NCBI GenBank assembly: GCA_964599565.1
Contig: CAZRFE010000043.1
Location: 1-20,679, forward strand
Direction of reading: 5' to 3'
DNA: 20,679 nt
DNA from: JAJUFS01 sp964599565
Lineage (GTDB): Bacteria; Pseudomonadota; Gammaproteobacteria; Natronospirales; JAJUFS01
Shown here: positions 15,178 through 20,679 of the stretch, piece after piece
How the letters are laid out: every line of letters begins with the position of its first letter
Position numbering within the stretch: the stretch's first letter is position 1
Translations under genes and position numbers: made by a program
The notes under the pieces: generated by a model
Told to the model about the DNA's origin: nothing
Databases searched by the model: none
What the model saw: only the letters and a program-made list of their open reading frames with translations

Positions 15178-16776
15178 TCAATGCGGCAGAACGGCATCCT
15201 TGAGCCATACGTAAAGCGCCTCACGCGTTGAGCGGTTTCCCTCTCCTTGCTCGCGCTCCGCGTGTTCTGCGAGCAGGACGCCGCCGAGTATTCGCGCTGC
15301 GCGAAATGCGATGCTGCGCGCGCTCCGTGTATCACTGACGTCAAGCGCTGCGAAGGCGTCCAGGCGCTCTTCGATCGCCGCGCGCACCGTGTTGAGCTCC
15401 GCGCGGTCAAGCGATTGCAGTCGCGTGCGCATGTCTGTGATCCACACCGACAACGACCCGTCCTTGCCGGCGGCGCGCAGGAAATCGAGTGCGAGCACGT
15501 TCGTGGTGCCTTCCCATATCGAGAGCACCTGCGCATCGCGCAGGAGGACGGGCAGGCCCGTATCTTCGATGTAACCGGCGCCGCCGAAGCATTCCAGCGC
15601 TTCGCTGCAAACGGCAACAGCCTGCTTTGCGGTGTAGAGCTTGACCAGCGGTGTGAGCAGGCGCAGCAGCCTGTGTTCGGCTTCGCTCGCCGTGCCGCAC
15701 TCGTCCTTGCCGAGCAATGCGGCGACGTGAAGCACCATCAGCGTTGCGCCGCGCGTTTCGGATTCGAGTGCATCCAGCGTTGCGGCGTGCAGCGGGTGCG
15801 CGGCAAGCGGCTCGCCGAACGCGATGCGCTTGCCGGCGTAGTCGTGAGCGAGCATGACGGCGCGGCGCATCTGTGCCGCGGCGCTGCACGCGTTGTACAG
15901 CCGCGTGATGTTGAGCATGGTCGCGATCGTGCGCACGCCCTTGCCCGGTTCGCCGATCAGCATCGCGGGTGTGCCGTCGAGCGTGAGTTCCGCCGTTGGC
16001 AGCGCGCGCGTCCCGAGCTTGTCCTTGAGGCGATGCACGCGGATGTTGTTGAGCCGGCCATCGGCGTCGCGCAGTTCAAGCTGGAAAAGACTGAGGTGCG
16101 GCGATGGGTTGCCGTGCTCCTCGATGCGCGCGAGTGTGAGCGCGATCTGCGATGTCGTTGCCGAGGTAAACCACTTGACGCCGCGCAGGCGATAGCGCGG
16201 GCCATCGCGACGCGCGATCGTCTCCGTGCCCGAGACATCCGAACCGCCGGTGCGTTCCGTCATCCATTGCCCGGAAGTCCAGAAGGTTTCCGCGTTGCGA
16301 CTGACGAGCCGCCTGAATGTCTCGCCAAGGCGTTCACTCGCGTTCAGTTCGATCACGCGCGCGGCGCCGTCGGTCATTGCCAGCGGGCAGGAACAGATGG
16401 CGGAGGAGGGGTGGTAGAGATACAGCCGCGCGAACTGGTGAACGCGCGAGTGCTCGCCGTGTTCGCGTTCGTATCCGGTGGCGACGATGCCTTCTTCCGC
16501 GGCGACGCGGTGCAGCTGCTTCCAGCCGTCGGCGACAGGAATGTCGTCAACGCGGCGTCCCCAGGGGTCGTAAGGAACGTGTCGTGGTGGATTGCGCTCG
16601 GCGTCTGCGGCGTATTCGCGCATTTCGCCGGCGGCGCGCGCGCCGAGCCGTTCGAGACCCGGTGCAACGGCGGTGAAGACCGCTGCGGGCAGTCGCTGTT
16701 CCAGCGCTGCGCGAAGGAAGGGATCGGTCGTCCAGGTGTTTTCGAGTTCGGGACCTTGCTGGAAAAAGGCGTTCAC
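15178..16776 (-). CDS. AidB-like acyl-CoA dehydrogenase
   Basis: A 532-residue flavoprotein of the acyl-CoA dehydrogenase superfamily, closest in pattern to E. coli AidB: YDPWGRRVDDIPVADGWKQL near residue 70, MTERTGGSDVSGTE (172-185), KWFTSATTSQIALTLAR (201-217), RLKDKLGTRALPTAEL (249-264), TRLYNACSAAAQMRRAVMLA (291-310), FGGAGYIEDTGLPVLLRDAQ (397-416), then SIWEGTTNVLALDFLR (419-434) containing Glu422. AidB binds DNA and is linked to resistance to alkylating agents, though its real substrate is unclear. I chose the GTG at 16776 because GGGAG lies six bases upstream and the family N-terminus begins there; the frame open further upstream overlaps smpB and has no family likeness. It is 34 bases after smpB and may be co-transcribed with it. 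It could instead be a general acyl-CoA dehydrogenase. Confidence 0.88.
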   Translation of the reverse strand: MNAFFQQGPELENTWTTDPFLRAALEQRLPAAVFTAVAPGLERLGARAAGEMREYAADAERNPPRHVPYDPWGRRVDDIPVADGWKQLHRVAAEEGIVATGYEREHGEHSRVHQFARLYLYHPSSAICSCPLAMTDGAARVIELNASERLGETFRRLVSRNAETFWTSGQWMTERTGGSDVSGTETIARRDGPRYRLRGVKWFTSATTSQIALTLARIEEHGNPSPHLSLFQLELRDADGRLNNIRVHRLKDKLGTRALPTAELTLDGTPAMLIGEPGKGVRTIATMLNITRLYNACSAAAQMRRAVMLAHDYAGKRIAFGEPLAAHPLHAATLDALESETRGATLMVLHVAALLGKDECGTASEAEHRLLRLLTPLVKLYTAKQAVAVCSEALECFGGAGYIEDTGLPVLLRDAQVLSIWEGTTNVLALDFLRAAGKDGSLSVWITDMRTRLQSLDRAELNTVRAAIEERLDAFAALDVSDTRSARSIAFRAARILGGVLLAEHAEREQGEGNRSTREALYVWLKDAVLPH

Positions 16777-16810
16777 GTGTGGCTCCCGTGTTCGCTGGCG
16801 CGGAACTTCC

Positions 16811-17284
16811 TCAACCGTGCCGCACCAGCCGTTCCTTCTGCCGCTGCCAGTCCTGTTCCTTCTTCGTGGCGCGCTTGTCGTACTGCTTCTTGCCCTTGGC
16901 GAGCCCGACGTCGAGCTTCGCCATGCCCTTTTTCCAGTACAGCGCGAGCGGCACGAGTGTGTAACCCTCGCGCTCCACGGCACCGACGAGATGATCGAGT
17001 TCGCGGCGGTGCAGCAGGATCTTGCGCGTGCGCAGCGGGTCGGCGACGACGTGCGTGGATGCCTGCGGGAGCGGCGTTATCTGTGCGCCGATGAGGAAGG
17101 CTTCGCCGCCCTTGAGCGTCACATACGCCTCGACGATGCTCGCGCGCCCCGAACGCAGCGATTTCGCTTCCCATCCCTGCAGAACCAGCCCGGCTTCGTG
17201 CTGTTCCTCGATGAAATAGTCGTGGCGGGCGCGCTTGTTGAGTGCAATCGTGCTGCCGCCGCTGTTCTTCTTGTCCTTGCTCAT
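16811..17284 (-). CDS. smpB: SsrA-binding protein SmpB
   Basis: A 157-residue protein that binds tmRNA and places it in the stalled ribosome. The OB-fold core is clear: NKRARHDYFIEEQHEAGLVL (16-35), GWEAKSLRSGRASIVEAYV (37-55), the conserved LLHRRELDHLVG (90-101), then YWKKGMAKLDVGLAKGKKQY (116-135) and a basic C-terminal tail (DKRATKKEQDWQRQKERL) that enters the mRNA channel. I chose the ATG at 17284 because the family begins there (MSKDKKN). There is no Shine-Dalgarno sequence; TATAAT ends 6 bases before the ATG, so the message is predicted to be leaderless. It is divergent from the NSS transporter and upstream of the AidB-like gene. Confidence 0.97.
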   Translation of the reverse strand: MSKDKKNSGGSTIALNKRARHDYFIEEQHEAGLVLQGWEAKSLRSGRASIVEAYVTLKGGEAFLIGAQITPLPQASTHVVADPLRTRKILLHRRELDHLVGAVEREGYTLVPLALYWKKGMAKLDVGLAKGKKQYDKRATKKEQDWQRQKERLVRHG

Positions 17285-17290
17285 GCCGCG

Positions 17291-17296
17291 ATTATA
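17291..17296 (-). promoter_or_regulatory. -10 box predicting a leaderless smpB mRNA
   Basis: A perfect TATAAT on the minus strand is separated from the smpB ATG by the six bases CGCGGC, which places the expected +1 at the A of ATG. No convincing -35 is seen at 16-18 bases. Confidence 0.55.
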
Positions 17297-17395
17297 AACG
17301 GCGGGATGTGCGGTGACTTGAGCCGCGCGAGGATTTGGCGGAAAATCGCGCACTTTTCCGGCGGCCGGGCCCTGGGTTCCGTTGCCGTTCAGTCG

Positions 17396-17426
17396 CGCCG
17401 ATCGACCGCTTTTGCGGCGATCGGCG
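17396..17426 (+). promoter_or_regulatory. Stem-loop in the leader of the NSS transporter gene
   Basis: CGCCGATCG (17396-17404) pairs perfectly with CGATCGGCG (17418-17426). Inside it, after one bulged A, CCGC pairs with GCGG around a TTTT loop. It lies 31 bases before the ATG at 17458. It is not followed by a T run, so it is not a typical terminator; its function is unknown. Confidence 0.5.
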
Positions 17427-17457
17427 TTCGTGTTCTCGGGTCAAGGCAGGAAGTCGC

Positions 17458-18840
17458 ATGCCACGTCGTCAATCGCTGCACGGGCAATGGTCATCACGGC
17501 TTGCGTTCGTGCTCGCCGCCATGGGTGCCGCTGTCGGGCTCGGCAGCATCTGGCGCTTTCCGTACATGACAGGCATGCACGGCGGTGGCGCCTTCGTGCT
17601 GATCTATCTCGGCTGCGTGCTCGCGATCGGCCTGCCGGTGTTCATGTCCGAGGCGATGCTCGGGCGCCGCGGGCGTCGCAATCCCATCAATGCGATGCGT
17701 CTTCTGTCCGAAGAGGAAACGGACGGCTCTTTCTGGCAGGTCGTGGGCTGGCTGGGCGTCGTCGCCGGCATGCTGATCCTTTCCTATTACAGCGTCATCG
17801 CCGGCTGGACCTTCAATTACACCTACGACACGGTGCGTGGCGCGTTCGTCGACCGCGGACCTGCGGAAGTGATGCGGCATTTCGAGCTGCTTGCCGCGAA
17901 TCCTGTGCGGCTGGTCTTCTGGCACAGCGTGTTCATCGCGCTCACGGTATTCGTCGTCGGCCGCGGGGTCGAGCAGGGACTCGAGAAGGCAGTGAAATAC
18001 ATCATGCCCGCGCTGTTCCTGCTGTTGCTTGTGCTCCTGTTCCATTCGATGACGACCGATCGCTTCATGGACGGCGTGCGGTACCTTTTCAATCCTGATT
18101 TTTCAAACGTCACGGGCGGCACCGTGCTTGCCGCGATGGGGCAGGCGTTCTTCTCGCTGAGCATCGGCATGGGCGCGATCATGGCGTACGGCGCGTACCT
18201 TCCGGATGATTCGTCCATCGCGGAAACCTCGCTCACCATCGTGCTTGCGGTAACCGTTGTCGCGTTGCTCGCGGGACTCGTCATCTTTCCGGTCGTGCTG
18301 CTGAACGGTCTCGATCCCGTCGCGGCCGGTCCCGGTCTCACCTTCATCACACTGTCGCTGCTGTTCGCGAAAATGCCGGGCGGCGTGATCTTCGGCACGC
18401 TGTTCTTCGTGCTGCTGATCTTCGCGGCGTGGTCGTCGTCCATCGGGCTGATCGAGCCCGCGGTCGCGCGCCTTGTCGAGCAACGCAGGCTTTCGCGTCC
18501 GCGCGCGGCTGTGCTTGTCGGTGTCATCGTGTGGCTGCTGGGACTGCTGACGGTATTTTCGTTCAACCGTCTCGCGGACGTGCGATTCCTCGCGGGTTCG
18601 ATCTTCGAGAATCTCGATTTTCTTGCATCGAACATCCTGCTGCCGCTCGGCGGATTGCTGGTTGCGGTGTTCGCGGGATGGGTGATGTGCAAGAGTTCGA
18701 CGGTCGACGAACTCGAGATGGGCACCGGTTATCGTTATGAAATCTGGCGATTCCTCACGCGCATCTTTGCACCGCTTGCCCTGCTGCTGATTTTCCTGAA
18801 CGCTATGGGCATCCTGGATGCGGGGAGCGGCAATGCGTGA
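17458..18840 (+). CDS. Sodium-dependent transporter, NSS (SNF) family
   Basis: A 460-residue inner-membrane symporter with about 11-12 transmembrane helices, of the LeuT/neurotransmitter:sodium symporter family. The diagnostic TM1 segment is GAAVGLGSIWRFPYMTGMHG (23-42) followed by GGAF; LeuT-type proteins place the Na+ and substrate sites in this unwound helix. ISVMG-type TM6/TM8 counterparts appear as MGQAFFSLSIGMGAIMAYGA and FAAWSSSIGLIEPAVA. The probable substrate is an amino acid. The ATG at 17458 has AGGA seven bases upstream; the frame is open further up but crosses the leader stem-loop. The last 8 bases overlap the ratA start, so the genes are probably co-translated. Confidence 0.94.
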   Translation: MPRRQSLHGQWSSRLAFVLAAMGAAVGLGSIWRFPYMTGMHGGGAFVLIYLGCVLAIGLPVFMSEAMLGRRGRRNPINAMRLLSEEETDGSFWQVVGWLGVVAGMLILSYYSVIAGWTFNYTYDTVRGAFVDRGPAEVMRHFELLAANPVRLVFWHSVFIALTVFVVGRGVEQGLEKAVKYIMPALFLLLLVLLFHSMTTDRFMDGVRYLFNPDFSNVTGGTVLAAMGQAFFSLSIGMGAIMAYGAYLPDDSSIAETSLTIVLAVTVVALLAGLVIFPVVLLNGLDPVAAGPGLTFITLSLLFAKMPGGVIFGTLFFVLLIFAAWSSSIGLIEPAVARLVEQRRLSRPRAAVLVGVIVWLLGLLTVFSFNRLADVRFLAGSIFENLDFLASNILLPLGGLLVAVFAGWVMCKSSTVDELEMGTGYRYEIWRFLTRIFAPLALLLIFLNAMGILDAGSGNA

Positions 18841-19270
18841 AGTGAGGAAACAGGCGCTTGTACCGCATTCCGCGCAATCGATGTACGACCTTGTGAACGA
18901 TGTGGATTCGTATCCGGAATTCCTGCCGTGGTGCAAGGACGCGCGCGTGGAGGAAGAAGGCGAAGGCTACCGCGTGGCGAGCATCGACATCGCGATGGGC
19001 GGCGTGCACAAGACGTTCACGACGCGCAACACGCTCGAGCCGCCGCAGCGCCAGACCATCGATCTTGTCGAAGGGCCGTTCCGCCACCTCACCGGCGAAT
19101 GGATGTTCGATTCGCTGGGCGAAGATGCCTGCAAGGTGTCGCTGTGCCTGAAGTTCGAGTTCGCGAGCGGGTTGATGAACATGATGTTCGGCCCCGTCTT
19201 CAACCAGATCGGCGAAACCATGCTCGATGCGTTCGTGCGACGGGCGAAAGCGCTGAATGGGAACGGCTGA
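18833..19270 (+). CDS. ratA: RatA/COQ10-type START-domain protein
   Basis: A 145-residue single-domain protein of the SRPBCC (START-like) superfamily. It begins MREVRKQALVPHSAQSMYDL, followed by VNDVDSYPEFLPWCKDA, the signature of RatA and the COQ10 ubiquinone-binding family, and ends with FGPVFNQIGETMLDAFVRRA. Family members assist ubiquinone function in respiration; E. coli RatA has also been described as inhibiting 70S assembly. GGGGAG lies 5 bases before the ATG, inside the end of the NSS gene. The stop overlaps the rnfH start by 14 bases. It should not be called a toxin on sequence alone. Confidence 0.93.
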   Translation: MREVRKQALVPHSAQSMYDLVNDVDSYPEFLPWCKDARVEEEGEGYRVASIDIAMGGVHKTFTTRNTLEPPQRQTIDLVEGPFRHLTGEWMFDSLGEDACKVSLCLKFEFASGLMNMMFGPVFNQIGETMLDAFVRRAKALNGNG

Positions 19271-19613
19271 CAACGCTTCTTCAACCGAAGGCGGCGCGGT
19301 TCATGTTCCCGTCGAAGTGGTGTTTGCGCGCCCCGGGCAGCAGGCATTGATTGCGCTGACGGTTCCGGCGGGTTCAACCGTTGCGCACGCGGTTCGACTG
19401 TCGGGGATTCTTGAACGGTTTCCGGAAATTGATCTCGAACGGAACAAGGTCGGCGTGTTCGGCCGGCTCTGTCCGCTGGACCGCGTGCTGGAAGCGGGTG
19501 ACAGGGTTGAAATCTACCGGCCGCTGCTGGCCGATCCGAAGGATGTTCGCCGCCGTCTTGCAGCACAAGGGCGTACGATGGGCCAGGGCGGGGAACCCGG
19601 GTCGCGCGACTGA
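19257..19613 (+). CDS. rnfH: RnfH/RatB family ubiquitin-like-fold protein
   Basis: A 118-residue protein of the RnfH family (UPF0125), with a beta-grasp fold. The family blocks are VPVEVVFARPGQQALIALTV, GSTVAHAVRLSGILERFPEI, then NKVGVFGRLCPLDRVLEAGD and RVEIYRPLLADPKDVRRRLA. It is the usual partner of ratA and probably acts with it; the precise role is unknown. The first 14 bases overlap ratA and there is only a weak ribosome site, so translation is probably coupled. It ends 9 bases before the convergent bamE stop, with no terminator between them. Confidence 0.92.
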   Translation: MGTADNASSTEGGAVHVPVEVVFARPGQQALIALTVPAGSTVAHAVRLSGILERFPEIDLERNKVGVFGRLCPLDRVLEAGDRVEIYRPLLADPKDVRRRLAAQGRTMGQGGEPGSRD

Positions 19614-19622
19614 AGCGGCGCG

Positions 19623-19985
19623 TCAGTCATCCGACTCGATGACGATGCCTTCGTCACCGGACGGCGTTTCCTCGTCCTCGATGCCTTCCTTTTCAATGCG
19701 GGTCACGGTATCGCCGTCGAAGAACACGGTGACGCGCTGGTGGTGGTCGCGCGCATCGTCGAGCGCATCGACATAGAACACGTAGTCCCAGCGGTCTGGA
19801 TGAAACGGATCGGCGATCTGCGGTGTGCCCAGCACGAACTGCACCTGTTCCCGCGTCATGCCCGCCTCGAGCTTCGCGACGTCCTGCGTCTTGTAGAAAT
19901 TGCCCTGCGGAATGTCCTGGCGGTAGACGCACGCGGTCGCCAGCAGGGCGACCAGTGGGAGGAATTTGAGCATCCGGGTCGGCAT
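19623..19985 (-). CDS. bamE: Outer-membrane assembly lipoprotein BamE (SmpA/OmlA)
   Basis: A 120-residue lipoprotein of the BAM complex, which folds beta-barrel proteins into the outer membrane. The signal MPTRMLKFLPLVALLATA precedes Cys19. The SmpA/OmlA domain is clear: KLEAGMTREQVQFVLGTPQI (38-57), DPFHPDRWDYVFYVDA (59-74), RVTVFFDGDTVTRIE (84-98). The C-terminus is a strikingly acidic tail (EDEETPSGDEGIVIESDD). I chose the ATG at 19985 because CGGAG lies just upstream and the lipoprotein signal follows. It is divergent from fur (100 bases between starts), an arrangement also seen in pseudomonads. Confidence 0.96.
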   Translation of the reverse strand: MPTRMLKFLPLVALLATACVYRQDIPQGNFYKTQDVAKLEAGMTREQVQFVLGTPQIADPFHPDRWDYVFYVDALDDARDHHQRVTVFFDGDTVTRIEKEGIEDEETPSGDEGIVIESDD

Positions 19986-20085
19986 CAGCGCTCCGTCGGG
20001 TTGGTGTTGTTCCGTGAGTGGGCAATAATAGGTGGGTGATCTTACTCGAACCCAACCGCGCCTGACCAGTTGACCGGAGTGCATC

Positions 20086-20508
20086 GTGGAAAGCCAGGAT
20101 TTACGCAAGGCCGGCCTCAAGGTGACCCTGCCGCGCATGAAGATTCTCGAGATTCTCGAGAAGAGCGAGCAGCGCCACATGAGTGCCGAGGACATGTACA
20201 AGGCGCTGCTCGACTCCGGCGAGGAGATCGGCCTTGCCACCGTGTACCGCGTGCTCACGCAGTTCGAGGACGCAGGGCTCGTCACCCGCCATCACTTCGA
20301 GGGCGGTCATTCGATGTTCGAGATGAACGAGGGTGACCACCACGATCACATCCTGTGCGTGAAGTGCGGCCGCGTGGACGAATTCGTGGACGAAGGCATC
20401 GAGAAGCGCCAGGAGCAGATTGCGCACGAGGCGGGTTACGAGATGACGGACCACTCCTTATATATCTACGGAATCTGTCCGGTCTGCCAGAAATCGATGA
20501 AGAAGTAG
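20086..20508 (+). CDS. fur: Ferric uptake regulator Fur
   Basis: A 140-residue iron-responsive repressor with an N-terminal winged helix (residues 1 to about 80, with recognition region GLATVYRVLTQFEDAG) and a C-terminal dimerisation and metal domain. Ligands aligned with E. coli Fur are all present: His31, Glu79, His86, His88 for one site; His85, Asp87, Glu106, His123 for another; and Cys91/Cys94 (CVKC). A further CPVC (131-134) could complete a structural zinc site. The start is GTG at 20086, supported by GGAG seven bases upstream. It is divergent from bamE; no clear Fur box is seen between them. A long hairpin follows and separates it from convergent recN. Confidence 0.97.
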   Translation: MESQDLRKAGLKVTLPRMKILEILEKSEQRHMSAEDMYKALLDSGEEIGLATVYRVLTQFEDAGLVTRHHFEGGHSMFEMNEGDHHDHILCVKCGRVDEFVDEGIEKRQEQIAHEAGYEMTDHSLYIYGICPVCQKSMKK

Positions 20509-20543
20509 CGACTCGTTCCGCCTTTGCCGGCAAGTTGTTTTCC

Positions 20544-20602
20544 GCAACATGAATGAAGAACGCCCGCGGCCTGTGGTCGCGGGCGTTCTTCATTCATGTT
20601 GC
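20544..20602. terminator. Long bidirectional hairpin between fur and recN
   Basis: A perfect 25-bp inverted repeat (20544-20568 and 20578-20602), extendable by one G-T and two G-C pairs to a 3-base loop. The core GAACGCCCGCG/CGCGGGCGTTC is GC-rich, with short T-rich flanks (TTCTTCATT) on both strands. It probably ends both fur and recN transcripts. The recN stop codon (20594-20596) lies inside the right arm. Confidence 0.85.
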
Positions 20603-20679
20603 CGCTTTCATCATCTCCCGCGCGTGCTCGCGCGTCGTATCCGTGATCTTCACGCCGCCCAGCATGCGGGCAAGTTCCT
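20594..20679 (-). CDS. recN: RecN DNA-repair ATPase, C-terminal end (runs off right edge)
   Basis: The last 27 codons and the stop of a gene entering from the right edge. The translated end, ELARMLGGVKITD then TTREHAREMMKAAT, matches the C-terminus typical of RecN, an SMC-like ATPase in double-strand-break repair. The position next to fur and bamE is the usual gammaproteobacterial one and supports the call. The stop codon is inside the terminator hairpin. Confidence 0.85.
   Translation of the reverse strand, partial: ELARMLGGVKITDTTREHAREMMKAAT

Noticed and set aside
15247..17094. Long open frame of about 615 codons on the plus strand
   Set aside because: It is antisense to the AidB-like gene and smpB, both with clear family motifs. 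The composition (Arg, Ala, Val and Cys rich, no domain) is typical of a high-GC shadow frame.
18833..19613. ratA-rnfH as a toxin-antitoxin pair
   Set aside because: The toxin label comes from overexpression work in E. coli. The sequence shows a COQ10/START protein and an RnfH protein, better read as respiratory housekeeping partners.
19986..20085. Fur box or strong promoter between bamE and fur
   Set aside because: Only AT-rich fragments such as AATAATAGG were seen. There is no convincing GATAAT-type inverted repeat, and the -35/-10 spacing candidates are 19 bases or poor matches.
1..20679. CRISPR arrays, insertion sequences, tRNA genes, integrase sites
   Set aside because: No regularly spaced repeats, transposase motifs, tRNA cloverleafs other than the tRNA-like part of ssrA, or att-type direct repeats were seen. 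The only large repeat is the 270-bp tandem duplication.

Overview
The window looks like a chromosomal segment of a high-GC gammaproteobacterium. This rests on four things: a one-piece tmRNA whose tag reads (A)ANDDNYALAA, the same form as in pseudomonads; the neighbourhood smpB / ratA-rnfH / bamE / fur / recN; a Prc (Tsp) tail-specific protease; and high-GC coding bias throughout. The exact order is not assigned. The window is densely coded on both strands and shows no insertion sequence, prophage, CRISPR array or integron. The only stretch of more than 300 bases without a protein gene (14719-15177) holds ssrA.

Layout. Positions 1-2721 (minus) form an RND efflux operon in which a small DUF2884/YggN-like exported protein lies between the lipoprotein adaptor and the inner-membrane permease, which runs off the left edge. 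A strong bidirectional-type terminator separates it from prc (2940-5039, minus). Next comes a small membrane protein (5185-5469, plus) converging on a 110-residue protein. Their shared 3' region has undergone an exact 270-bp tandem duplication (5260-5529 and 5530-5799) that leaves both genes whole. The 110-residue gene is the overlapping downstream partner of an NhaC-type Na+/H+ antiporter, which follows a DUF1232 protein and a small lipoprotein (8659 down to 5724, minus).

Divergent from these is the most unusual gene, 8782-10317: an EVE-like N-terminal domain (modified-base reader family), a charged linker, a conserved middle module and a C-terminal DUF3883 PD-(D/E)XK-type nuclease-like domain. 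This suggests a single-gene modification-dependent restriction factor lying outside any defence island. It is followed by a secreted subtilisin-family protease, an OPT-family transporter and a nu-class-like glutathione S-transferase, each with its own signals.

The right third holds the trans-translation pair (ssrA 14779-15132 and smpB 16811-17284, minus) with an AidB-like acyl-CoA dehydrogenase between them. Divergent from smpB is an Na+-dependent neurotransmitter-type symporter that overlaps ratA, which overlaps rnfH. bamE converges on these, fur (GTG start) is divergent from bamE, and the 3' end of recN enters from the right edge behind a very long perfect hairpin that contains its stop codon.

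Functionally the window joins envelope maintenance (RND efflux, Prc, BamE, lipoproteins), ion and solute transport (NhaC, OPT, NSS), ribosome rescue (SmpB-tmRNA), iron control (Fur) and one candidate anti-phage gene. The main points for follow-up are the EVE-DUF3883 protein, the exact tandem duplication, two genes whose -10 boxes predict leaderless mRNAs (smpB and the lipoprotein at 8659), and the YggN-like insertion in the RND operon.
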